Position numbers and translations under genes: made by a program. DNA of 64,000 bases from Nocardia mangyaensis (GTDB lineage: Bacteria; Actinomycetota; Actinomycetes; Mycobacteriales; Mycobacteriaceae): contig NZ_CP018082.1 in NCBI RefSeq assembly GCF_001886715.1, forward strand, positions 3,348,001-3,412,000. The letters are read 5' to 3'. Positions within the stretch are counted from its first letter, which is position 1; the number at the start of each line of letters is the position of its first letter. Shown one piece after another: positions 34,354-45,387 of this stretch. Below the pieces are notes generated by a model. That model was not told where the DNA came from and did not search any database. It saw only the letters and a program-made list of their open reading frames with translations.

Positions 34354-35558
34354 CCATGCTCGACCCCTTGGTCGAGGACCGGGTGCCGATGTACGCGCCC
34401 GAGTTCGCGGCCGATCCGCAAGCGGCCTACCGGGAGATGCGGCGCCGCTTCGGTTCCCTGGTGCCCGTCGAATTGTCGCCGGGTATCCGGGCGACGCTGG
34501 TCATCGGCTACCACACTGCGGTCCGCATTCTCAACGATCCCGACCACTTCCCGGCCGATCCGCGGATGTGGCAGCGCGACATTCCGCCGGACTGCCCGGT
34601 CCTGCCGATGCTGCAGTTCCGTCCCGCCGCGCTGCGCACCACCGGCGCCGAGCACGCCAGGTACCGGCAGGCGAACGTGGCCGGGATCGCCGGAGTCGAC
34701 CTGTACGCCATGCACAGCACGGTCGAACAGTTCGCGATCCCCCTGATCAACAGCTTCTGCGCGAACGGATCAGCGGATCTGTTGAGCCAGTACGCCTTTC
34801 CGCTGGTTTTCCAGGCGCTGAACTCGATGCTCGGCTGCACGCCGGAGATCGGGGCGAAAGTGGCGACCGGGATGGCGCAGATCTTCGAGGGTGACGAGGC
34901 AGAGGCGGGCAACAACCTGCTCGCCACGGCGCTGGCCGACCTGGTCGCGCTGCGCCAGAGCGAGCCCGGCGACGATGTCGCCACCCGCCTGCTGCACCAT
35001 CCGGCGGCCCTGACCGACGAGGAGATGGTGCACCAGTTGCTGGTGCTCTACGGGGCGGGCATCGAGCCGATGCTGAACCTGGTGGTCAACACGCTGCGGC
35101 TGATGCTCACCGACGACCGCTTCGGTGGCAGCGTCCTCGGTGGCAGCCTGTCCACCCGCGACGCGCTCGACGAGGTGCTGTTCACCGATCCGCCACTGGC
35201 CAACTTCTGCATGACCTATCCGCGCCAGCCCATCCTGGTCGACCAGACCTGGCTGCCCGCGCACGAGCCGGTCGTGATCAGCATGTCCGCGTGCAACAAC
35301 GATCCGGCCATCGCCGGACGCGATGTCGTCGACAATCGCGCGCACCTGGCCTGGAGCGCGGGCCCGCACGGCTGCCCCGCCAAATCGGTGGCCTACCTGA
35401 TCGTCCAGGACTCGATCGACCAGCTCCTCGACGCACTCCCCGAAATCACCCTGGCCGTTCCCGCCGAGAACCTCGTCTGGCGGCCGGGCCCCTTCCATCG
35501 CTCCCTGGCCGCCCTCCCGGTCGAATTCCCGAAAACCCCGCCCCTGCCCATGCCCTGA
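34350..35558 (+). CDS. cvnE: Conservon-linked cytochrome P450 CvnE, ExxR-degenerate
   Basis: 402 residues, P450 length. The heme cysteine is Cys342 in AWSAGPHGCPAKS. The helix-K ExxR motif is E275-V-L-F278, so the arginine is absent, and the heme loop has Trp in place of the usual Phe. Loss of ExxR is known for the CYP157 family of Streptomyces conservons. The start GTG 34350 overlaps the cvnD stop (GTGA) with AGGA upstream. It is the last gene of the conservon and probably a partner of the signalling complex. Confidence 0.85.
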   Translation: MTMLDPLVEDRVPMYAPEFAADPQAAYREMRRRFGSLVPVELSPGIRATLVIGYHTAVRILNDPDHFPADPRMWQRDIPPDCPVLPMLQFRPAALRTTGAEHARYRQANVAGIAGVDLYAMHSTVEQFAIPLINSFCANGSADLLSQYAFPLVFQALNSMLGCTPEIGAKVATGMAQIFEGDEAEAGNNLLATALADLVALRQSEPGDDVATRLLHHPAALTDEEMVHQLLVLYGAGIEPMLNLVVNTLRLMLTDDRFGGSVLGGSLSTRDALDEVLFTDPPLANFCMTYPRQPILVDQTWLPAHEPVVISMSACNNDPAIAGRDVVDNRAHLAWSAGPHGCPAKSVAYLIVQDSIDQLLDALPEITLAVPAENLVWRPGPFHRSLAALPVEFPKTPPLPMP

Positions 35559-35563
35559 GCAGG

Positions 35564-36118
35564 TCATCGGCTCCGGAGCACGGGACCGACGAATCGTTCG
35601 ACCAGGCGTCGTTCGGCGGTGGCGTCGGGCAGCGGCCAGGTGAGCAGCGAGAGCACGACCCGCACGATCCAGCTCGCGGCCGCGTCGTCGGGAGCGATAC
35701 TGGTCAGGGTGGTCGCGATGCGGCCGAGTTCGGGTGCGTTGGCGAGGAAATCGTCGGTGTCGGCGGACCGGTGCCGGATCAGCCACTGCCGCAGCACCGG
35801 GTCGGCGCGGAGGGCAGCGACGGCAGCCAGGATCGCTTCGACCGGTCGTCGGCTCGGCGGCACCGGATCGATGGCCGCCTCGACCCTGGCGACGACGTTG
35901 CCCGCGGCTCTGACCATGACGGCCCGCACGATCCGTGGTTTTCCACCGACGTAGCGGTACAGCGTCGCGCGTGAGCAGCCTGCCGCGGCCGCGATGTCCT
36001 CGGTTTTGACCGAGTCGATGCCGCGGTCGAGGAACAGGGCGAGGGCGGCGCGTTCGATCCGGTCGATCGCCAGGGCGCGCCGGTCACCGCCCGCGAGCCA
36101 GTCCGCCTGTCCGGTCAT
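35564..36118 (-). CDS. TetR family transcriptional regulator
   Basis: 184 residues with helix-turn-helix RIERAALALFLDRGIDSVKTEDIAAAAGCSRATLYRYVGGK. ATG 36118 has GGGAG upstream. It is convergent with cvnE and divergent from the second P450 gene, its likely target. GTCTC-N5-GAGAC at 36138-36152 is a weak operator candidate. Confidence 0.85.
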   Translation of the reverse strand: MTGQADWLAGGDRRALAIDRIERAALALFLDRGIDSVKTEDIAAAAGCSRATLYRYVGGKPRIVRAVMVRAAGNVVARVEAAIDPVPPSRRPVEAILAAVAALRADPVLRQWLIRHRSADTDDFLANAPELGRIATTLTSIAPDDAAASWIVRVVLSLLTWPLPDATAERRLVERFVGPVLRSR

Positions 36119-36318
36119 CGGCGACTCCCAGGGTGGTGTCTCGGGTTGAGACGTTCTCCGTGATCTGTCTAGTCGAATCGGTGCCGCAAGATCGTTGTTT
36201 CGGTGAATTCGGGTGTCGTCATCCGGATCGGTCGGTTGTCGCACGGTGAGACGGTCGTTGCCGGGTGCTCGGGACCGAGGCATGGTCAGTGCTCGACAGC
36301 CGACCGCAGAAGGTGACC

Positions 36319-37542
36319 ATGGACCTCGATACGCTGGATCTGTTCGACGCGACGGTGCTCGACGATCCGACCCCGCTGTACCGGACGCTGCGAGATACGG
36401 CGCCGGTGTACCGCGTGCCGGGGACCGACTTCTTCCTCGTTTCCTCCTGGAAGGCGGTCACCGAGGCGACCCGTCGCCCGGCGGAGTTCTCCTCGCATCT
36501 GACGGGCGTACTCGTCGCCCGGGCGGGCGCGGCACCGGTGACCTTCGACCTCGACGCGACCGGTCAGGGACTGCATGTGCTCGCCACCGCCGACGCCGAG
36601 GTGCACAGCGTGCATCGTGGCATCGTCGGCCCGGCACTGGCCAAACGGGTTCGCGGCCTCGGGCCGGTGGTGACCGCGCTGGCGGAGCGGTTCTGGTCCG
36701 GGGAACTCGACGGTGACCGCATCGATTGGGCCACCGGGATGGCCGACCGACTGCCGCTGGCGCTGCTCGCCGAACTCCTCGGGCTGCCCGGCGAGGACGT
36801 GTCGCGATTGCTCACCCTGGCCTACGACTCCACCGAAATGCTGGGCGGCGTCGTCGCCGAGGACCGGATGCCGGCGCTGATCGCCTCGGCGACCGAATTG
36901 GCCCACTACGCCTACCTGGCCGTGACCGGCGCGAAGCGACGGATCGGCTCGCCGCGGACACTGCTCGATGCGCTGGTCGCGGCCGTGCGAGCAGGCACGA
37001 TCGACGAGCCGCAGGCGGTGCTGATCCTGGTGCAGCTGATCGGTGCGGGCGGCGAGTCGACGGCGGGCCTGATCGCGTCGGCGGCCCGGCTGCTCGCGAC
37101 CGGCCCGGCTTTGCAGTCACGGCTGCGTGAGCGCCCCGACCTGATTCCCGCGTTCTTGGACGAAGCGTTGCGCCTGGAGTCGCCGTTTCGTGGCCATCAC
37201 CGCCACGTCCTGGCCGACACTCGACTCGATGGCGTCGACCTGCCCGCGGGCAGTCACCTGCTGTTGCTGTGGGGCGCGGCGAATCGGGATCCGGTGGCCT
37301 ACCCCGATCCTGACGTCGTCGCCTTCGATCGTCCGCGTGGCCGCGCCCACGCGGCCTTCGGCGCGGGAGCCCACTTCTGTATCGGCTCGGCATTGGCCCG
37401 CCTGGAGGCGACAGCCGCGATCACGCTGCTGCTCGAGCGCACCGAATCGTTCACCCTCATCGACGCGGAGCCGCCGCGCTGGGTGCCGAGCCTTTTCGTG
37501 CGCCGACACGTGACGCTGCCCTTGCGCATCATCTGCCGCTGA
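36319..37542 (+). CDS. Cytochrome P450
   Basis: 407 residues with all class motifs: I-helix VQLIGAGGESTAG, K-helix EALR, and the heme loop AFGAGAHFCIGSALAR. ATG 36319 follows AGAAGG; an in-frame ATG at 36265 has no site. No ferredoxin gene is beside it. Soluble bacterial monooxygenase; substrate unknown. Likely controlled by the divergent TetR. Confidence 0.87.
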   Translation: MDLDTLDLFDATVLDDPTPLYRTLRDTAPVYRVPGTDFFLVSSWKAVTEATRRPAEFSSHLTGVLVARAGAAPVTFDLDATGQGLHVLATADAEVHSVHRGIVGPALAKRVRGLGPVVTALAERFWSGELDGDRIDWATGMADRLPLALLAELLGLPGEDVSRLLTLAYDSTEMLGGVVAEDRMPALIASATELAHYAYLAVTGAKRRIGSPRTLLDALVAAVRAGTIDEPQAVLILVQLIGAGGESTAGLIASAARLLATGPALQSRLRERPDLIPAFLDEALRLESPFRGHHRHVLADTRLDGVDLPAGSHLLLLWGAANRDPVAYPDPDVVAFDRPRGRAHAAFGAGAHFCIGSALARLEATAAITLLLERTESFTLIDAEPPRWVPSLFVRRHVTLPLRIICR

Positions 37543-37991
37543 CCGTCAGGCACGGACTGCCGACTTGCGCGGGGTGCGGGCCTGGGCGCACGAATTCCGG
37601 AGAGTCGCGCAATGTTCGCCAGCGCTTGCCGCGGGGTGTGAGCCAATAGTTGACAAGAGTGCTTGTTGTGAACATGGCTACCTATCGTGAGAATCTGGCA
37701 AATCCTGGGACAGGGCGGAGCAGGTGGATTAGCTGGCTATTTGCCAGATAGGGATACCGGTTGGTTCGGTCGAGATTGTTCGCCGAATTCGCACACGAAG
37801 GAATCTGCCGATGAATACCGGCCGGTAGCGCGATTTTCCGATTCGAGATCGCTTGACGGGCGATCTTCCTCGTTTTACTGTCCCTGGCACAGTTCGATAT
37901 CGAAGTGTCCGGTGTTATCGCTCGAAATGGTTTCCCGGATGGCACGCCGGCCCCTGCCGTCCTCCGTGTGCGTTTCCTAGGAGTAATGATA
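37543..37991. other. Long upstream region of the LPMO gene with an inverted repeat
   Basis: About 450 bases with lower GC and no supportable gene. It contains an isolated TTGACA at 37650 and a perfect 11-bp inverted repeat, ATCTGGCAAAT (37693-37703) and ATTTGCCAGAT (37739-37749), separated by 35 bases. This may be an operator for a regulator of polysaccharide use or a hairpin in the leader. The repeat is seen; its role is inferred. Confidence 0.45.
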
Positions 37992-38834
37992 GTGCGAAGT
38001 CGAATGCTGTCCATCGTCGGTGCAATGGTGTTGGCGCCCCTTGTCACTGCGCTCGTTCCGGCCACGAAGGCCGAGGCCCACGGCTGGGTCACCGGACCGG
38101 CGAGCAGGCAGGAGCAATGCGCCAAGGGGATCGTGCCGTGTGGACCGATACGGTATGAGCCGCAAAGTGTCGAGGGGCCCAAAGGCTTGACCAATTGCAG
38201 CGCGAACAGATATCTCGAACTCGATGATGACAGTCTGGGCTGGGTGCCACAGAAAGTTTCCGGGAGTACCACATTCACCTGGCAGAAGACCGCCAATCAT
38301 CGCACCTTGAATTGGGAGTATTTCATCGGCGGAACGCGGATCGCAGTTTTCGACGGGCGTAATGAACAACCGCCCATGCAGGTGAGCCATACGATCGACC
38401 TGTCGAAGTACTCCGGTCGCCAGAAATTGCGCGCGGTCTGGAACATCGGTGACACCGCGGCGGCGTTCTACAGCTGCGTCGACCTCGAGATCACCGGCGG
38501 GGGCGGCGGTACGCCGCCGACCACCACGTCGCCGACCAGCACGCCGAAGCCGACCACCACCACGCCGAAGCCGACCACCCCACCCACGACCCCGCCCGAG
38601 ACGACCACGAAACCGCCCGTCACCACGACGAAACCACCGGCCACCACGACCACTCCCGGCGGTGGCCACGAACACCCGACCACCCCACCCACTTCCTGGC
38701 AGCAGGGCGCCGCCTACGCCGTCGGCGACAAGGTCACCTACCGGGGTGTCACCTACAGCTGCCGCCAGGCGCACACCGTTCACGACCCGAATTGGACACC
38801 ACCGAATACACCCGCCCTCTGGTCGCGGGTGTGA
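37992..38834 (+). CDS. Secreted AA10 lytic polysaccharide monooxygenase with chitin-binding module
   Basis: 280 residues. A Sec signal peptide ends in KAEA, leaving His as the mature N-terminus (HGWVTGPASRQ). This His and the His of ANHRTLNWEYF form the copper histidine brace of AA10 enzymes, and the axial Phe lies in AAFYSCVDL. A Thr/Pro-rich linker (about residues 175-230) leads to a C-terminal CBM5/12-type module (SWQQGAAYAVGDKVTYRG, ALWSRV). GTG 37992 has AGGAG 8 bases upstream; ATG 37986 is too close to it. It oxidatively cleaves chitin or cellulose. Confidence 0.9.
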   Translation: MRSRMLSIVGAMVLAPLVTALVPATKAEAHGWVTGPASRQEQCAKGIVPCGPIRYEPQSVEGPKGLTNCSANRYLELDDDSLGWVPQKVSGSTTFTWQKTANHRTLNWEYFIGGTRIAVFDGRNEQPPMQVSHTIDLSKYSGRQKLRAVWNIGDTAAAFYSCVDLEITGGGGGTPPTTTSPTSTPKPTTTTPKPTTPPTTPPETTTKPPVTTTKPPATTTTPGGGHEHPTTPPTSWQQGAAYAVGDKVTYRGVTYSCRQAHTVHDPNWTPPNTPALWSRV

Positions 38835-38877
38835 GCGACGGGGTCGGCGAGAACAGGAAACGTTTCGTGTGTTCTCC

Positions 38878-38899
38878 CCCCATCGATCCGACGATGGGG
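38878..38899 (+). terminator. Hairpin after the LPMO gene
   Basis: Stem CCCCATCG/CGATGGGG with a 6-base loop, 44 bases after the LPMO stop and before the next secreted-protein gene. Confidence 0.5.
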
Positions 38900-38964
38900 C
38901 GAGGATTGACACCGACTCGCCGACCTCGCGTTCGGTCGGCCCCGCAGCACAAGGGACGTGAGAT

Positions 38965-39357
38965 ATGAGTGACAGGAAATTCGCCCTCGCCGTCGCGGCC
39001 ACCGGAACCGCCCTGCTGGCCATGACGATCGGCGCGCCCACGGCATCGGCCGGCGTCTCGCAATTGAGCGTGCTCCCCGGACTCAGCTTCGGCTTGTCGA
39101 CCGACTATGGCACGGGGTGCACCCATCAGTTGCTGGCCCGCCTCAGCGTCGGCATCGATCCTGTTTCCTTCTACGACAACGGATCGCTGCTGGCGGTGGT
39201 CACCCCCACCGACGGCATCGCCACCTTCGAATGGGTGCCGTCGAGCACCGGAGCGCACTCGCTCGCAGCCATTCAGAACGGTGTCGGCCGCGGAATCGAT
39301 GTGAGCGTCGGCCGTGGCTACCGGTTCGGGGAATCCTGCGTGATCACCGGCGGTTGA
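38965..39357 (+). CDS. Small secreted protein of unknown function
   Basis: 130 residues with a Sec signal peptide (MSDRKFALAVAATGTALLAM, cleavage after PTASA). The mature 100-residue part is mainly beta-strand-like, with two cysteines (GTGCTHQL and GESCVITGG) probably forming one disulfide; the fold looks Ig-like. AGGGACGTGAG precedes the ATG. No enzyme motif was seen. Confidence 0.75.
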   Translation: MSDRKFALAVAATGTALLAMTIGAPTASAGVSQLSVLPGLSFGLSTDYGTGCTHQLLARLSVGIDPVSFYDNGSLLAVVTPTDGIATFEWVPSSTGAHSLAAIQNGVGRGIDVSVGRGYRFGESCVITGG

Positions 39358-39362
39358 CCCGC

Positions 39363-39406
39363 CGACGAGGGTGGCCCGGTCCGTACGGACCGGGCCACCC
39401 TCGTCG
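39363..39406. terminator. 44-bp perfect palindrome, bidirectional terminator
   Basis: Every base from 39363 to 39406 pairs across a central GTAC with no mismatch. It sits between two convergent stops (39357 and 39412). There is no poly-U tract on either side. Likely an intrinsic bidirectional terminator. Confidence 0.75.
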
Positions 39407-39411
39407 CCGGA

Positions 39412-41982
<2,571 letters not shown>

Positions 41983-42177
41983 GTCCACACCTCTTCGCTC
42001 GTCATGCCGCGCGTAGCGGCGACTCCTGCAGATCGGGTCGGTACTGCCAGCAATACTTCGGCAATGCGCGGTGGCGTGCAAGCGGTTGGACAGTTTCACA
42101 TCAGCAACATCATGAGGTGTGGCGCGCAAACCAAAATCCGGCCGAATCGCCCCGAAACCACCGGTTTTGTCTGATTC

Positions 42178-42208
42178 TTGATCAGGGAACGGCACGGACG
42201 GGTAGCGT
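42178..42208 (+). promoter_or_regulatory. Putative promoter of the SRPBCC-ligase fusion gene
   Basis: TTGATC (42178-42183), 19 bases, then TAGCGT (42203-42208), a reasonable sigma-70-type pair for this GC content. Confidence 0.3.
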
Positions 42209-42296
42209 GACGACCCGCGCGGTGGTATTGGCCGTCGCGTCCATTTTTGCCCGCCGACCGAGCTGGTCGAACAGGCCGACGGGAAGAGCACGGAGT

Positions 42297-44363
42297 TTGG
42301 TCAACGACGTCATCGATGTCAGCGCGGATTTCACCATCGCGCGTCAGGCATTGTGGGATGTGCTGCTGGATCCGCAGAGTTATCCGCGGATGTTCACCGG
42401 CATCGGTAGTTGTGAACGTGTCGAGCGCCCCGACGGGGCGGTGGTCTGGCAGGTCCGGGTCGGCTCGGCCGCCGCGGGCATCCAGACCCACGAGTTCGTC
42501 CTCTCGATCGGGCGCTGGTACGAGAGCTTCGAACTGCGCAGCCCGGTGCTCGGCAGTTTCGTGTCGGTGCGGCTGCGCGGCGATGTGGAACGCACCCGGC
42601 TCGACATCACCCTGTTCGCGGCGGCCAATGTCCATCCCGCGCTGGCCAACCGCAGCAACTCGGCGGTCACCGACTGGGTGAAGGCCGGATTGCGACGAAC
42701 CTCCGACGTGATCGCGGGGACGCGCTCCTCGGTCGTGATCAACGCCGAACGTTCGCCGCTGCGCCGCAACGCCGGCGTCGCGCGCAGCATCGCGGCCACC
42801 GGTCTGATGCGGCCCGACCCGGTGTCGATGGTGAAGCAGCTGCGGTCGCTGTCCAAATGGGGCTTCAACCTCGCCGGCGGCTACGCCGCGGGCGCCGCGC
42901 ACGAACCGGACCGGGTGGCGATCATCGACCCGACGCGGCAGCGCAGCTTCGCCGAGGTCGACGCGCGCTCGAGCGCGCTGGCGGGGGCGATGTACGCGGT
43001 GGGCCTGCGCGCGGGTGACGCCATCGGCCTGCTGGCGCGCAATCACGCGGGCATGGTCGAGACCATGGTCGCGGCAGGCAAGCTCGGCGTCGACGTCGCG
43101 CTGCTCAACGCCGGGCTGTCCGGGCGCCGGATCGAGGAGATCGTGCAGCGGCACCGCCTCAGCGCGGTTTTCGTCGACGGCGAGCTGGAAACGCTGATCC
43201 GCTACCTGCACAGCGAGATCCCGCGTTTCACCACCGATCAGTGCCCGCCCGACCCGGAGCGCACGACCGTGGACGGCCTGATCGCCCTGGGCCAGGACGA
43301 CTTCCCGGTGCCCGCCCACCCCGGTCGGCTGATCGTGCTCACCTCCGGCACCAGCGGCTCGCCCAAGGGGGCGCGCCGTCCGCACGCCAAGGGCTTCGGC
43401 ACCATCGCCGCGCTGCTGTCGCGGATTCCGCTGCGGGTCGAGGACGTGATGCTGATTCCGGCGCCGCTGTTCCACACCTGGGGCCTGGCCGGTCTGCAGC
43501 TGAGCACGGCGCTGCGCGCCACGGTGGTGCTCACCGACGGATTCGACGCCTTGGACTGCCTGCGCGCGATCGCCGAGCACAAGATCAGCACCCTGATCGT
43601 GGTGCCGACCATGGTCGAGCGGCTGCTCGACGTGCCCGCGGACATGCGGGCGGGTTTCGACCTGTCCAGCCTGCGGCACGTGATCAGCTGCGGCGCGCCG
43701 CTGGCCGGGGCCACCGTGCTGCGTTTCCTCGACACCTTCGGCGACGTGCTCTACAACGTCTACGGCTCGACCGAGGTCTCCTGGGCCAGCGTCGCCACAC
43801 CGGATGACCTGCGGGTCTCGCCGACCACCGCCGGTCGGCCCCCGCTCGGCACCAGGGTCGCGGTGCTCGGCCCGGATCTGCGGCCGGTGCCGGTCGGATC
43901 CACCGGGCACATCTTCGTCGCCAACCACATGCTCTTCGACGGCTACGTCAACGCCGCACCGCCCGAAGAAGCCGACGGCATGCTCGACACCGGCGACCTC
44001 GGTTATCTCGACGCCTCGGGCCGGTTGTTCGTCGCGGGCCGCGACGACGAGATGATCATCTCCGGCGGCGAGAACGTCTTCCCGCGTCCGGTGGAGGAAG
44101 CGCTGGCCCATCTGCCCCAGATCACCGAGGTGGCCGTGGTCGGTGTGCCCGATCGGGAATTCGGTCAGCGGCTCGCGGCGTTCGTGGTGAAACGCGAAGG
44201 CGCGGGCCTGGATTCGGACATGGTCCGGACCTACATCCGTAACCGGCTCAGCCGCTTCTCGGTGCCCCGCGATGTCACCTTCCTCAGCGCGCTGCCGCGC
44301 GGGGAGACCGGCAAGATCCTCAAGCGGGTGCTGGTGCGGCCGGAGTCAGCGCTGAGCGAGTAG
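42297..44363 (+). CDS. SRPBCC-acyl-CoA/AMP ligase fusion protein
   Basis: About 688 residues. Residues 1-150 are an SRPBCC ligand-binding domain (VSADFTIARQALWDVLLDPQSYP, then WVKAGLRRTSD as the C-terminal helix). From about 190 comes a complete ANL ligase: LTSGTSGSPKGARR, YNVYGSTEVS, DTGDLGYLDASGRLFVAGRDDEM and LPRGETGKIL. No stop separates them. The start is uncertain: TTG 42297 is weakly supported, and in-frame GTG 42207 overlaps the putative -10. The close similarity of its ligase part to the one at 10172 suggests paralogy. The SRPBCC domain may hold the acyl product. Confidence 0.8.
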   Translation: MVNDVIDVSADFTIARQALWDVLLDPQSYPRMFTGIGSCERVERPDGAVVWQVRVGSAAAGIQTHEFVLSIGRWYESFELRSPVLGSFVSVRLRGDVERTRLDITLFAAANVHPALANRSNSAVTDWVKAGLRRTSDVIAGTRSSVVINAERSPLRRNAGVARSIAATGLMRPDPVSMVKQLRSLSKWGFNLAGGYAAGAAHEPDRVAIIDPTRQRSFAEVDARSSALAGAMYAVGLRAGDAIGLLARNHAGMVETMVAAGKLGVDVALLNAGLSGRRIEEIVQRHRLSAVFVDGELETLIRYLHSEIPRFTTDQCPPDPERTTVDGLIALGQDDFPVPAHPGRLIVLTSGTSGSPKGARRPHAKGFGTIAALLSRIPLRVEDVMLIPAPLFHTWGLAGLQLSTALRATVVLTDGFDALDCLRAIAEHKISTLIVVPTMVERLLDVPADMRAGFDLSSLRHVISCGAPLAGATVLRFLDTFGDVLYNVYGSTEVSWASVATPDDLRVSPTTAGRPPLGTRVAVLGPDLRPVPVGSTGHIFVANHMLFDGYVNAAPPEEADGMLDTGDLGYLDASGRLFVAGRDDEMIISGGENVFPRPVEEALAHLPQITEVAVVGVPDREFGQRLAAFVVKREGAGLDSDMVRTYIRNRLSRFSVPRDVTFLSALPRGETGKILKRVLVRPESALSE

Positions 44364-44430
44364 CCGCCACAGCGCGCGCTCGATCGTGGTCGAGGCTTGT
44401 TCGGCGGTCAGTCACCGCCACCCGGATGGT

Positions 44431-45387
44431 TCAGTGCCCGCCGACGAGCGCGCGCAGGAAGAACCCGAGGTTGGCGGGACGTTCGGCCAGGCGGCGCAGG
44501 AAATAGCCGTACCACTGGTCGCCGTAGGGGACGTAGACGCGCACGTGCTTGCCCGCGTCGGCGAGGCGCTGCTGCTCGTCGGACCTGATGCCGAACAGCA
44601 TCTGGTACTCGTACTCCTCGGTCTTGCGCTGCGCGGACTGCACGGCGACCTCGGCGGCGCCGAGGACCGCCGGGTCGTGCGAGGCGATCATCGGATAGCC
44701 CGTCCCGGCGACGAGCACGGCGAGGCAGCGCAGATACGAGGCATCGACCTCGGCGCGGTCACGGAAGGCCACCGACTCCGGTTCGTCGTAGGCGCCCTTG
44801 CACAACCGGATTCGTGATCCGGGCCCCGCCATCGCTCGGCAGTCTTCTTCGGTACGGCGCAGGTAGGCCTGCAACACCGTGCCGAGCCACGGGAATTCCG
44901 CACGCAGCTCCCGAACGATCGAAAGCGTGGAGTCGGTGGTGGTGTGATCCTCGGCGTCGACGGTGACCCACAGCCCGGCGGCCTCGGCGGCGGCGCAGAT
45001 CTGGTGGGCGTGGTCGCGGGCGATCGCGTGCCCGTCGTGGGGCAGGGCCTGGCCGAGTGCGGACAGCTTGACCGAAACCTCCAGCGGGCGAACAGCTCCC
45101 GTCGTGACATCGGCATGGGGGAGGCTGCCGAGCGCGGTGATCAGGGAGCGGTAGTTCGCGACGATCGCCTGCGCGCTCGCCAGATCGGTGGTGTCCTCGC
45201 CGAGGTGGTCGATGCTGACGAAACGACCGGATCGCAACAGGGTCCGCGCCGTGTCGACCGCCTGCTGCTCGGTGGTTCCCGCGACGAACCGGGCCACCAC
45301 CGCGCGGCTCACCGGCAGCCGGGTGACGGTGCGTTCCAGCCGCGCGGACCGGGCGGCGGCGAGCATGGTCGAGCGCAGTGCGGACAT
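44431..45387 (-). CDS. pruB: Proline dehydrogenase
   Basis: 318 residues, the monofunctional actinobacterial size. FAD-barrel motifs include VSVKLSALGQAL, VTVDAEDHTTTD, RIRLCKGAYDEPES, ASHDPAV and EYEYQMLFGIRSDEQ. It oxidises proline to pyrroline-5-carboxylate. Its start codon overlaps the stop of the upstream P5C dehydrogenase by one base. Confidence 0.92.
   Translation of the reverse strand: MSALRSTMLAAARSARLERTVTRLPVSRAVVARFVAGTTEQQAVDTARTLLRSGRFVSIDHLGEDTTDLASAQAIVANYRSLITALGSLPHADVTTGAVRPLEVSVKLSALGQALPHDGHAIARDHAHQICAAAEAAGLWVTVDAEDHTTTDSTLSIVRELRAEFPWLGTVLQAYLRRTEEDCRAMAGPGSRIRLCKGAYDEPESVAFRDRAEVDASYLRCLAVLVAGTGYPMIASHDPAVLGAAEVAVQSAQRKTEEYEYQMLFGIRSDEQQRLADAGKHVRVYVPYGDQWYGYFLRRLAERPANLGFFLRALVGGH

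Noticed and set aside
38513..38690. Tandem repeat array in the LPMO gene
   Set aside because: It encodes the Thr/Pro-rich linker between two domains; the repetition reflects low-complexity protein sequence.
42096..44111. Long minus-strand frame opposite the SRPBCC-ligase fusion
   Set aside because: Arg/His/Gly-rich composition without motifs; the plus strand carries a clear ANL ligase.
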